Shown: piece after piece, positions 7,805-14,705 of the stretch
Layout: each line of letters opens with the position of its first letter
Numbering within the stretch: position 1 is the stretch's first letter
Assembly: GCA_036406655.1 (NCBI GenBank)
Contig: DASXAP010000082.1
Location: 1-25,364 of the forward strand
Origin: VAZQ01 sp036406655
Lineage (GTDB): Bacteria; Pseudomonadota; Alphaproteobacteria; Rhizobiales; Xanthobacteraceae
Direction: 5' to 3'
Length of the DNA stretch: 25,364 nucleotides
Made by a program: the position numbers and the translations under genes
Notes under the pieces: generated by a model
Told to the model about the DNA's origin: nothing
Seen by the model: only the letters and a program-made list of their open reading frames with translations
The model's database searches: none

Positions 7805-9637
7805 CTATGTCCCCGCCGAAGCCACCTCGGCCTCGTGGTCCGTCGTGCGCGCGCGCTGCTCCAAGGGCTTCTCGAAGCGAGTGAGGTTGAACGCGCTGTT
7901 GACGAGCGCGACATGCGTGAACGCCTGGGGAAAGTTGCCGACCAGCCGGCCCAGACGCGGATCGTATTCCTCGCTCAATAGCCCCAGGTCGTTGCGGAGC
8001 TCCAGCAAGCGGTCAAACAGGCGGCGGGCGTCGCCCAGCCGTTTCTGCAGGATATAGGCATCGACCAGCCAGAAGCTGCAGGCGAGGAATGCACCCTCTC
8101 CCGCCGGCAGACCATCGTCGGCGGCGGCGGTGTCGTAGCGCATGACGAAACCGTCCACCATCAGCCTCTGCTCGATCGCCCGCACGGTGCCGCGCACGCG
8201 CACATCATCCGCGGGCAGGAACCCGACGCAGGGCAGCAGCAGGAGACTGGCATCGAGCCGCTTCGACCCATAGGACTGCACGAAGCTGCCGAGCTCGTCA
8301 TCGAAGCCGTGCCGGATCACGTCTTCGCGGATTGCGGCAGCCACCGCGCGCCAGCGCTCGACCGGGCCGTCGAGATCGAATGTCACCGCGCTTCTGATCG
8401 CCCGGTCGAACGCCACCCAGGCCATGACCTTGGAATAGGTGAAGTGGCGCCGCAGACCGCGGACCTCCCAAATTCCTTCATCAGGCTCGGTCCAGATGCG
8501 CTCGAGATGCGACAGCAGCACGATCTGCATCGCCCAGCCGGAGGCGGAGCCGGCGATGCCGTCGCACCTCGCCTGATGCAGCGCGTCCATCACCTCCCCG
8601 TACACGTCGAGCTGGAGCTGGCCGTAGGCGGCGTTGCCGATTCGGACCGGGGCGGACCCCTCGTAGCCGGGCAGCCAGCCGACCTCCCATTCGGTCAGCC
8701 GCCGCTCGCCGGCGATTCCATACATGATCTGAACCTGCTCCGGACTGCCGGCAACTGCCCGCAGCAGCCACTCCCGCCAGGCTTGCGCCTCGTCGATGAA
8801 GCCCGCGTGCATGAGCGCGAGCAACGTGAGAGTGGCGTCGCGCAGCCAGCAGAACCGGTAGTCCCAGTTTCTGCACCCGCCCAGATGCTCCGGCAGCGAG
8901 GTGGTGGGAGCAGCGACGATCCCGCCCGTCGGCGAATAGGTGAGCGCCTTGAGCGTGATCAGCGAGCGCAGCACCGCGTCGGAGCAATGCCCGGCAGGCC
9001 GACATCTTTTCGCCCAGCGCTGCCAGTGCTCCTCGGTGTCGACCATCGCGCTGCTTGCATCGAGCGGCTTGGGCGGCGCGAGATGCGATGGGCCATAGGT
9101 CATCACGAACGGGATCACCTCGCCGCCGGCAACGGTGAAGTCGCCGATCGTCCGCAGGTTCTCGCCGTGCAGCGGAACCGGCGTTCGCAGCACCACCATG
9201 TCGGGGCCGGCAATCGCGCGATGGGTGCCGTCCTCGAGCCTGGTGACCCAGGGAACCACGGCCCCGTAGCCGAATCGCAGGACCAGCTCGCTGTGCATGC
9301 GCACGCAACCGCGCCTGCCGACCACCATCCGGACCACGCTCGAATGCGCTCCATGGATGGGCATGAAGTCGACGAGCGTCGCCGTCCCCTCGCTGCATTC
9401 GAACGTGGTCTCCAGGACAAGCGTGTTCGGGCGGTATCGCCTGCTGATGCGCGCCTGCTCGTCGGCGGGTGCGATCTGCCAGCGCCCGTGGCTGTCCGAG
9501 CCCAGGAGCGCCGCGAAGATCGCGTCGGAATCGAAGCGCGGCCAGCACAGCCAGTCGATCGATCCGTTGCGGGCGACGAGCGCGGCGGCTTCGCAATCGC
9601 CGATCAGCGCATAGTCTTCGATGCGACACCCCATCAC
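7805..9637 (-). CDS. Glycoside hydrolase family 15 protein (glucoamylase/trehalase-like), second copy
   Basis: A 610-residue GH15 enzyme, from adjacent GTG/ATG starts at 9637 and 9634. It opens with IEDYALIGDCEAAALVARNG, the standard GH15 N-terminal block, and has WDYRFCWLRDA, Glu391 in GIWEVRG and Glu556 in LLSEEYDP as likely catalytic acids. No signal peptide is visible, so it acts inside the cell on alpha-glucosidic bonds. It lies four bases after a glucose-dehydrogenase-like gene on the same strand, so an enzyme that frees glucose is co-expressed with one that may oxidise it. It shares its domain plan and catalytic spacing with the GH15 in the ots operon but is clearly diverged from it. 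Its SEE motif is closer to characterised bacterial GH15 members. Confidence 0.93.
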   Translation of the reverse strand: MMGCRIEDYALIGDCEAAALVARNGSIDWLCWPRFDSDAIFAALLGSDSHGRWQIAPADEQARISRRYRPNTLVLETTFECSEGTATLVDFMPIHGAHSSVVRMVVGRRGCVRMHSELVLRFGYGAVVPWVTRLEDGTHRAIAGPDMVVLRTPVPLHGENLRTIGDFTVAGGEVIPFVMTYGPSHLAPPKPLDASSAMVDTEEHWQRWAKRCRPAGHCSDAVLRSLITLKALTYSPTGGIVAAPTTSLPEHLGGCRNWDYRFCWLRDATLTLLALMHAGFIDEAQAWREWLLRAVAGSPEQVQIMYGIAGERRLTEWEVGWLPGYEGSAPVRIGNAAYGQLQLDVYGEVMDALHQARCDGIAGSASGWAMQIVLLSHLERIWTEPDEGIWEVRGLRRHFTYSKVMAWVAFDRAIRSAVTFDLDGPVERWRAVAAAIREDVIRHGFDDELGSFVQSYGSKRLDASLLLLPCVGFLPADDVRVRGTVRAIEQRLMVDGFVMRYDTAAADDGLPAGEGAFLACSFWLVDAYILQKRLGDARRLFDRLLELRNDLGLLSEEYDPRLGRLVGNFPQAFTHVALVNSAFNLTRFEKPLEQRARTTDHEAEVASAGT

Positions 9638-9641
9638 GGCC

Positions 9642-10688
9642 CTATTGCAGAAAATCCACCACGACCTTGATGTCGCCCCGCCGATGCTCGAGCGCCTCGC
9701 TGAAGCGGTCGAGAGCGACCCGGCGGGTGATCAGCCGCGCCAGCCAATCCCGGTCCGCCTTCACCAGCGCCTCGGCCGCCATCTCATAGTGGCGGCGATT
9801 GGCATTGACGGTGCCGAACACACAATCGTTGTTGAGCACGGCGGTCCGATTGACGTCGCCGATATCCACCTCCAGGACCCCGGACGCGCCGACGCCGGTC
9901 AGGCACATGATGCCGGCAGGCGCCGTCGCTCCGAGGCAACTGCGGATGAGCGCCGCTGCCCCGGTGCATTCGATCAGGATGTCGGGCGAGATCCGCTGCA
10001 GGCTCTCCGGATCGGTGTGATATGTGCCGCCGAGGTCGCGGACCAGGGCTTGCTTGGGCCCGCCCTTGTTTCGATCGAGCACATGCACGGCGAGCCCCCG
10101 CTGCGCCCCCATCAGTGCGGCCAGGAGCCCGATGGGTCCGGCACCGGTCACCAACAGGGACTTCGGGTGCCAGGCGCGGGCGCGTTGCCCGATACGCTCG
10201 ATATGATCCCATGCCTTGGCCAGGATGCTGGCGGGCTCCAGCAGAACGCCGAGAATGCCCAGGCTCGGCTCGATCTTGACCGCGAATTCCGGCTCGATCC
10301 GGAAGAGCTCGGCACCATACCCGTGCCGCTCCTTGATGCCGCGCTCGGTATAAAGGCCGTTGCGGCACATGTCCCATTCCCCGGTGGCGCAGGCCGGACA
10401 CGGCACCGGGTCGGGACGGCGCACGATGCCGACCACCAGGTCGCCGGCACCGAGACCGCACCCCTCCGGCGCCGTGATGACCTCGCCGAGGGATTCATGG
10501 CCCAGCACCAGCCGCGATTCTCCCGGAGGTGCAGCGCCGTGCAGGCCGGAAAGGATTTCGCGATCGGTCCCGCACACCCCCAGCACCCGCGTGCGAACCA
10601 GCACCGCTCCGTCCGAGGCGGGCGGGTCGGGCAGCTCGTCGAGCCTGGCGGAATCGGCGACCCCGGGCGAGACGGTGATTGCGCGCAT
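9642..10688 (-). CDS. Zinc-dependent glucose 1-dehydrogenase-like MDR oxidoreductase
   Basis: A 348-residue medium-chain dehydrogenase resembling archaeal-type glucose dehydrogenases. The catalytic zinc site is suggested by Cys39 (GVCGTD), His64-Glu65 (LGHES) and Glu151 in LLEPASI, the last being characteristic of this subgroup. A lobe with Cys97, Cys100 and Cys108 may hold structural zinc. The Rossmann motif TGAGPIG (181-187) ends its second strand with Asp206, which favours NAD over NADP. The expected reaction is glucose to gluconolactone, though another aldose or polyol is possible. ATG 10688 is chosen because MRAITV is the family N-terminus; longer in-frame extensions run into the promoter region. 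It heads an operon with GH15 four bases downstream and diverges from the ASRT gene. Confidence 0.87.
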   Translation of the reverse strand: MRAITVSPGVADSARLDELPDPPASDGAVLVRTRVLGVCGTDREILSGLHGAAPPGESRLVLGHESLGEVITAPEGCGLGAGDLVVGIVRRPDPVPCPACATGEWDMCRNGLYTERGIKERHGYGAELFRIEPEFAVKIEPSLGILGVLLEPASILAKAWDHIERIGQRARAWHPKSLLVTGAGPIGLLAALMGAQRGLAVHVLDRNKGGPKQALVRDLGGTYHTDPESLQRISPDILIECTGAAALIRSCLGATAPAGIMCLTGVGASGVLEVDIGDVNRTAVLNNDCVFGTVNANRRHYEMAAEALVKADRDWLARLITRRVALDRFSEALEHRRGDIKVVVDFLQ

Positions 10689-10753
10689 GCATTCTCGCTG
10701 ATGAAGAGGCTCGCTCGCCGGAACCCCTCGACAGACCCGTTCGCCTCCAAATG

Positions 10754-10778
10754 TACGCCCCAGCACAAGAAAAGTTCC
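10754..10778 (-). promoter_or_regulatory. Probable EcfG-like promoter for the dehydrogenase-GH15 operon
   Basis: On the minus strand GGAAC (10778-10774), 16 bases and CGTA (10757-10754) differ from the EcfG consensus only at the last -10 base. The predicted leader to ATG 10688 would be about 60 bases. It is weaker than the exact matches at 6595 and 11235, but the location is right. Confidence 0.42.
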
Positions 10779-10786
10779 TGCATTGC

Positions 10787-10811
10787 GAAACGAAAGTCCC
10801 CCCATTGCGTT
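10787..10811 (+). promoter_or_regulatory. Probable EcfG-like promoter for the ASRT-family gene
   Basis: GAAAC (10787-10791), 16 bases and CGTT (10808-10811) differ from GGAAC-N16-CGTT at one base. The start codon lies 22 bases downstream of the -10 element, a normal short leader. It is back to back with the minus-strand candidate at 10754-10778. Confidence 0.45.
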
Positions 10812-10833
10812 ATCCGCAGCAAAGGGAGGACTC

Positions 10834-11208
10834 ATGGAGGCGATCGGGCGGATGAGGTGGGCGATCGCCGAGGGGTACATTCCATCCGAAAGCTCGTTTT
10901 CCGACCGCGCGCTGATCTCGCACGAGACCGCCTGCATTCTCAATGCGGCCGACCGCGATGCGCACGTGGCGATCACCGTCTTCTTCGCCGATCGTGAGCC
11001 GGCCGGGCCTTATCGGGTGACGGTCCCGGCTAAGCGCACGCTGCATCTGCGCTTCGACGACCTCAAGGACCCTCACCCGATCCCCAAGGATACCGACTAC
11101 TCGTCGGTTTTCGAATCCGACGTTCCCATCATCGTTCAGCACACTCGGCTGGATTCGCGAAAGGCCGAGGTCTCCCTCCTCTCGACCATGGCCTACGCCG
11201 AGGGTTGA
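10834..11208 (+). CDS. Sensory rhodopsin transducer (ASRT) superfamily protein
   Basis: A 124-residue soluble protein closely matching the Anabaena sensory rhodopsin transducer family in size and blocks: WAIAEGYIP (10-17), HETACILNA (30-38), AHVAITVFFADREP (44-57), HLRFDDL (71-77) and SDVPIIVQHTRLD (95-107). The fold is a small beta-sandwich that forms tetramers in the Anabaena protein. No rhodopsin gene is in the window, and most family members lack one. Comparative work proposed that the superfamily binds small molecules such as sugars, which suits this position between a glucose dehydrogenase/GH15 operon and a GT4/debranching operon. The ATG at 10834 has AAAGGGAGG just upstream (10821-10829). 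Family assignment is firm; ligand and role are inferred. Confidence 0.85.
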   Translation: MEAIGRMRWAIAEGYIPSESSFSDRALISHETACILNAADRDAHVAITVFFADREPAGPYRVTVPAKRTLHLRFDDLKDPHPIPKDTDYSSVFESDVPIIVQHTRLDSRKAEVSLLSTMAYAEG

Positions 11209-11234
11209 GCCGGTTCGGGGCTGTTCCGAGGCAT

Positions 11235-11259
11235 GGAACTTTTTGCAGTGCAGCACGTT
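11235..11259 (+). promoter_or_regulatory. EcfG-type general-stress promoter (exact consensus) for GT4-debranching operon
   Basis: GGAAC at 11235-11239, exactly 16 bases, and CGTT at 11256-11259 match the alphaproteobacterial general-stress sigma consensus. It lies in the 82-base gap between the ASRT gene and the GT4 gene, about 31 bases before ATG 11291, leaving room for the GGAGG at 11278-11282. Confidence 0.75.
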
Positions 11260-11290
11260 AGCTGCGTGTCGTCTGTTGGAGGCTCACGGA

Positions 11291-12385
11291 ATGAAAATTG
11301 CGCAGATTGGGCCGCTCATGGAGAGCGTGCCGCCGAGGCTTTATGGGGGAACCGAACGCATCGTCTCCTATCTGACCGACGAGCTGGTGCAGCTGGGGCA
11401 TGACGTGACGCTCTTCGCCAGCGGCGATTCCGTCTCGAGCGCCCGTCTGGTGCCCTGTGTGCCGATGGCGCTGCGCCTCGATAAGAATGTCAAGGACATC
11501 ATTCCCTACTACATGCTGATGCTCGACCGGGTGCGTGAGCTCGCGGAGGAGTTCGACGTTCTGCACTTCCACATCGATCAATTCCATTTTCCGCTGTTCA
11601 GGCCGATCGCCGAGCGGACACTGACGACGCTGCACGGCCGGCAGGATCTGCATGATCTGAAGCCGCTCTATCTCGGCTTCGCCGACATGCCTCTGGTGTC
11701 GATCTCCAATTCCCAGCGCAGGCCGATTGCGAAGGCGAATTTCGTCGCTACCGTCCTGCATGGGCTGCCCGCCGATCTCCTGAAGCCCAGCTACGCGCCG
11801 CGCGGCGGCTATCTGGCATTTCTCGGGCGCATCTCGCCGGAGAAGCGGCCGGACCGGGCGATCAGGATCGCCCAGTCGCTGGGAATTCCTCTCAAGATCG
11901 CGGCCAAGGTCGACAAGGTCGATCAGGCCTATTTCGCCGAACGCATCGCGCCGCTGCTGAACGAGCCGGGCGTGGAATTCATCGGCGAGATAGACGAGCG
12001 CGCCAAGAGCGAATTCCTCGGCAATGCCCGGGCGCTGCTGTTCCCCATCGATTGGCCCGAGCCGTTCGGGCTGTCGATGATCGAGGCGATGGCCTGCGGC
12101 ACGCCGGTGCTCGCGTTCCGGTGCGGCTCGGTGCCCGAGATCGTCGATCCCGGGGTCACCGGCCTGATCGTCGAGACGTCCGAGGAGGCTGTTCATGTGA
12201 TGCCCGAGCTCCTCGCGCTCGACCGGCGCGCGGTGCGCCGGCGTTTCGAGGAGCGTTTCACCGCCACGCGGATGGCCAAGGACTACGTCCAGGTGTACCG
12301 TTCGCTGCGCAAGCGCGCGTCGCGGGCGGAGCGGTCGAGCGGAGTGGCGTGGCGCGAGCCGGAGCTGGAAAAAGAAATGAACTGA
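11291..12385 (+). CDS. Glycosyltransferase family 4 protein
   Basis: A 364-residue GT-B retaining glycosyltransferase. The N-terminal Rossmann domain opens with MKIAQIGPL and has the YGGTERIV acceptor-side glycine loop. The C-terminal domain has FLGRISPEKRPD and the E-x7-E motif (Glu257 and Glu265 in EPFGLSMIEAMACGTPV), which holds the nucleotide-sugar donor. Acceptor and donor cannot be read from the sequence. GGAGG (11278-11282) stands eight bases before the ATG. It is the first gene after an exact EcfG-type promoter and is followed by the debranching enzyme after 12 bases, so a role in building or trimming an alpha-glucan, or in a stress-related glycoside, is a reasonable inference. No signal or membrane segment is present. 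Confidence 0.9.
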   Translation: MKIAQIGPLMESVPPRLYGGTERIVSYLTDELVQLGHDVTLFASGDSVSSARLVPCVPMALRLDKNVKDIIPYYMLMLDRVRELAEEFDVLHFHIDQFHFPLFRPIAERTLTTLHGRQDLHDLKPLYLGFADMPLVSISNSQRRPIAKANFVATVLHGLPADLLKPSYAPRGGYLAFLGRISPEKRPDRAIRIAQSLGIPLKIAAKVDKVDQAYFAERIAPLLNEPGVEFIGEIDERAKSEFLGNARALLFPIDWPEPFGLSMIEAMACGTPVLAFRCGSVPEIVDPGVTGLIVETSEEAVHVMPELLALDRRAVRRRFEERFTATRMAKDYVQVYRSLRKRASRAERSSGVAWREPELEKEMN

Positions 12386-12397
12386 CCTGGAAGCGTC

Positions 12398-14587
12398 ATG
12401 CCGACGGAGACCGCCGCGCTGGCGAGGTCTTTCCACGACGCTGTCCCGGAAGCGCCATTCTATATTCCGGCGACGGGCCCGGCGAGCAGGCCTCGGCGGA
12501 CGCTCAAATGCAACGACACCTTCATCGTCGTCGACAGCCACGGCGATATAGGCGCCACCGCCGGCGGGCCCGACGGCCTCTTCCATGCCGACACGCGCTT
12601 CATCTCCTACATGGAGCTCCTGATCAACGGAGCCCAGCCGCTGCTGCTCGGCTCGAGCGTACGCGACGACAACACGTCGTTGACCATCGATCTCACCAAC
12701 CCTGACGTCTATGTCGAGGACCATCTGGTCCTGCCCAAGGATACCATTCACGTCGTCCGCACCATGTTCCTGTGGCGCGACACCGCCTACCAGCGGCTGG
12801 CGATCCGCAACCACGGCGATCACCCGGTTGACCTGCGGCTGGCTCTGCTGTTCGACGGCGACTTCGCCGACGTGTTCGAGGTGCGCGGGTTGCGGCGCGA
12901 GCGGCGGGGCGTGCTCGGCCGCACTTTTTCCGGCAGCACCGCGGTCCTCACCTATGACGGCCTCGACCGGGTGCGACGGCGCAGCACGTTGACCTTCGAT
13001 CCCCGGCCGAACGAGCTCACGACGACCAGCGGCAGCTATCGCATCCAGCTGATGCCGAACGCGGTGACGGCGATCTTCTGCAGCATCGCCTGCGGCATCC
13101 CCGAACCCGAGCCGTCCGCACCGTTCCTGCGCGGGCTGCGCGCCGCCCACCACGGGCTGCGGCAGTCGAGCATGCATGCCACCACGGTGGTGAGCTCGAA
13201 CGACATCTTCAACGAGGTGCTGTGCCGATCGATGGCCGACCTCTGCATGCTGATGACCGAGACGCCGCAGGGGCGCTACCCCTATGCCGGCATTCCCTGG
13301 TACTCGACGACATTCGGACGTGACGGGCTGATCACGGCGATGCAGATGCTTTGGCTCGACCCGCGTGTCGCCAAGGGCGTGCTGCATCGCCTGGCAGCCT
13401 ACCAGGCCAAGGTCGAGGATGCCGGATCGGATGCCCAACCGGGAAAGATCCTTCACGAGATGCGCAGCGGCGAGATGGCGGCGCTGCGCGAGGTGCCTTT
13501 CGCCCTCTATTACGGCAGCGTCGATGCGACCCCGCTGTTCGTCATGCTCGCAGGACTTTACGCCGAGCGGACGGGCGACGACGAGACCGTCGCCGCGCTG
13601 TGGCCCGCCATCGAGGCGGCGCTCGGCTGGATCGACGGAGCCGGCGATCGCGACCGGGACGGCTTCGTCGAGTACTATCGGGCAACCGACCGGGGCCTCG
13701 CCAACCAGGGCTGGAAGGATTCGCAGGACGCGATCTTCCACGCCGATGGCAGCCTCGCCAGGGGTCCGATCGCGCTCGCGGAAGTGCAGGGTTACGTGTA
13801 CTACGCCAAGTTGCTGGCCGCCCGCTGCGCGCATAGTCTCGGCCGGCACGAGCTCGCCGGCCGGCTCGAGGCGCAGGCGGAGGCGCTCGCGCGCCGGTTC
13901 GAGGAGAGCTTCTGGTGCGACGAGCTTGCCACCTACGCGCTGGCGCTCGACGGCGACAAGAAGCCATGCCGGGTGCGCAGCTCGAACGCCGGACAGGTGC
14001 TGTTCACCGGCATTGCCGACCCGCAGCGTGCGAGGCGGGTCGGCGAGGTGCTGTTGCGGCCGCAGTTCTTCTCGGGATGGGGCATCAGGACGATCGCCAA
14101 CACCGAGGCGCGGTACAACCCGATGTCGTATCACAACGGCTCGATCTGGCCGCACGACAACGCGCTGATTGCGCTGGGCCTCGCCCGCTACGGGATGAAG
14201 ACCGCCGTCGAGCGCGTCTTCAAAGGCCAGTTCGACGCCGCAACGTATCTGGAGATGCGGCGCCTGCCCGAGCTGTTCTGCGGGTTTCAGCGCGGCCGCG
14301 GGCGGGGGCCTACCCTCTATCCGGTCGCCTGCGCCCCGCAGGCCTGGGCGAGCGCGACCCCCTTCACGCTCGTCGAAGCTTCGCTCGGCCTGCAATTCGA
14401 TCCCCATGGGAACGAGATCCGCCTGCACAACCCCACGCTGCCGCCCTTCCTGGACGAGATCGTGCTGCGGCATCTTCAGCTCAAGGCATCGAGCATCGAC
14501 CTGAAGATTCGCCGCCACGCGAGCCAAGTGTCGGTGGAAATTCTCAAGCGGGTTGGGCAGGTGCAGGTGTCGGTGGTGTTCGACTGA
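12398..14587 (+). CDS. Amylo-alpha-1,6-glucosidase / glycogen debranching-type enzyme
   Basis: A 729-residue two-domain protein. The N-terminal beta-sandwich debranching domain (about 35-230) includes KCNDTFIVVD and GLFHADTRFIS. The C-terminal (alpha/alpha)6 glucosidase domain has the blocks YSTTFGRDGLITA (about 303-315), NQGWKDSQDA (about 434-443, with a candidate catalytic Asp) and YHNGSIWPHDNALIALG (about 577-593). Family members hydrolyse alpha-1,6 branches in glycogen-like glucans; many proteobacterial members are uncharacterised. It begins 12 bases after the GT4 gene, with GGAAG five bases before the ATG, so the two form an operon under the stress-type promoter at 11235. Length and order are normal. 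Released glucose could feed the GH15 and dehydrogenase genes nearby. Confidence 0.92.
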   Translation: MPTETAALARSFHDAVPEAPFYIPATGPASRPRRTLKCNDTFIVVDSHGDIGATAGGPDGLFHADTRFISYMELLINGAQPLLLGSSVRDDNTSLTIDLTNPDVYVEDHLVLPKDTIHVVRTMFLWRDTAYQRLAIRNHGDHPVDLRLALLFDGDFADVFEVRGLRRERRGVLGRTFSGSTAVLTYDGLDRVRRRSTLTFDPRPNELTTTSGSYRIQLMPNAVTAIFCSIACGIPEPEPSAPFLRGLRAAHHGLRQSSMHATTVVSSNDIFNEVLCRSMADLCMLMTETPQGRYPYAGIPWYSTTFGRDGLITAMQMLWLDPRVAKGVLHRLAAYQAKVEDAGSDAQPGKILHEMRSGEMAALREVPFALYYGSVDATPLFVMLAGLYAERTGDDETVAALWPAIEAALGWIDGAGDRDRDGFVEYYRATDRGLANQGWKDSQDAIFHADGSLARGPIALAEVQGYVYYAKLLAARCAHSLGRHELAGRLEAQAEALARRFEESFWCDELATYALALDGDKKPCRVRSSNAGQVLFTGIADPQRARRVGEVLLRPQFFSGWGIRTIANTEARYNPMSYHNGSIWPHDNALIALGLARYGMKTAVERVFKGQFDAATYLEMRRLPELFCGFQRGRGRGPTLYPVACAPQAWASATPFTLVEASLGLQFDPHGNEIRLHNPTLPPFLDEIVLRHLQLKASSIDLKIRRHASQVSVEILKRVGQVQVSVVFD

Positions 14588-14705
14588 AGTGCCGCCTGCC
14601 GCGGCTTGTTCATCGCCCGGCCAAACCGCGCTACAAGACCATCCGCCGCGTCCGCCGAGCCTGCGAACCGATGGCGCGGCACTTCTGCCCACCCGGCCCC
14701 CTGCC

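Noticed and set aside
8309..9670. Long plus-strand open frame opposite the second GH15 gene
   Set aside because: Antisense shadow; the catalytic GH15 motifs are on the minus strand.
10720..10741. Plus-strand GGAAC followed by CGTT before the ASRT gene
   Set aside because: Spacing is 13 bases, too short for an EcfG promoter. The one-base variant at 10787-10811 has the right spacing and distance.
14588..14705. Possible N-terminal extension of the molybdopterin subunit upstream of 14706
   Set aside because: The extended residues are unlike the family, and part of the extension would overlap the debranching gene in another frame.
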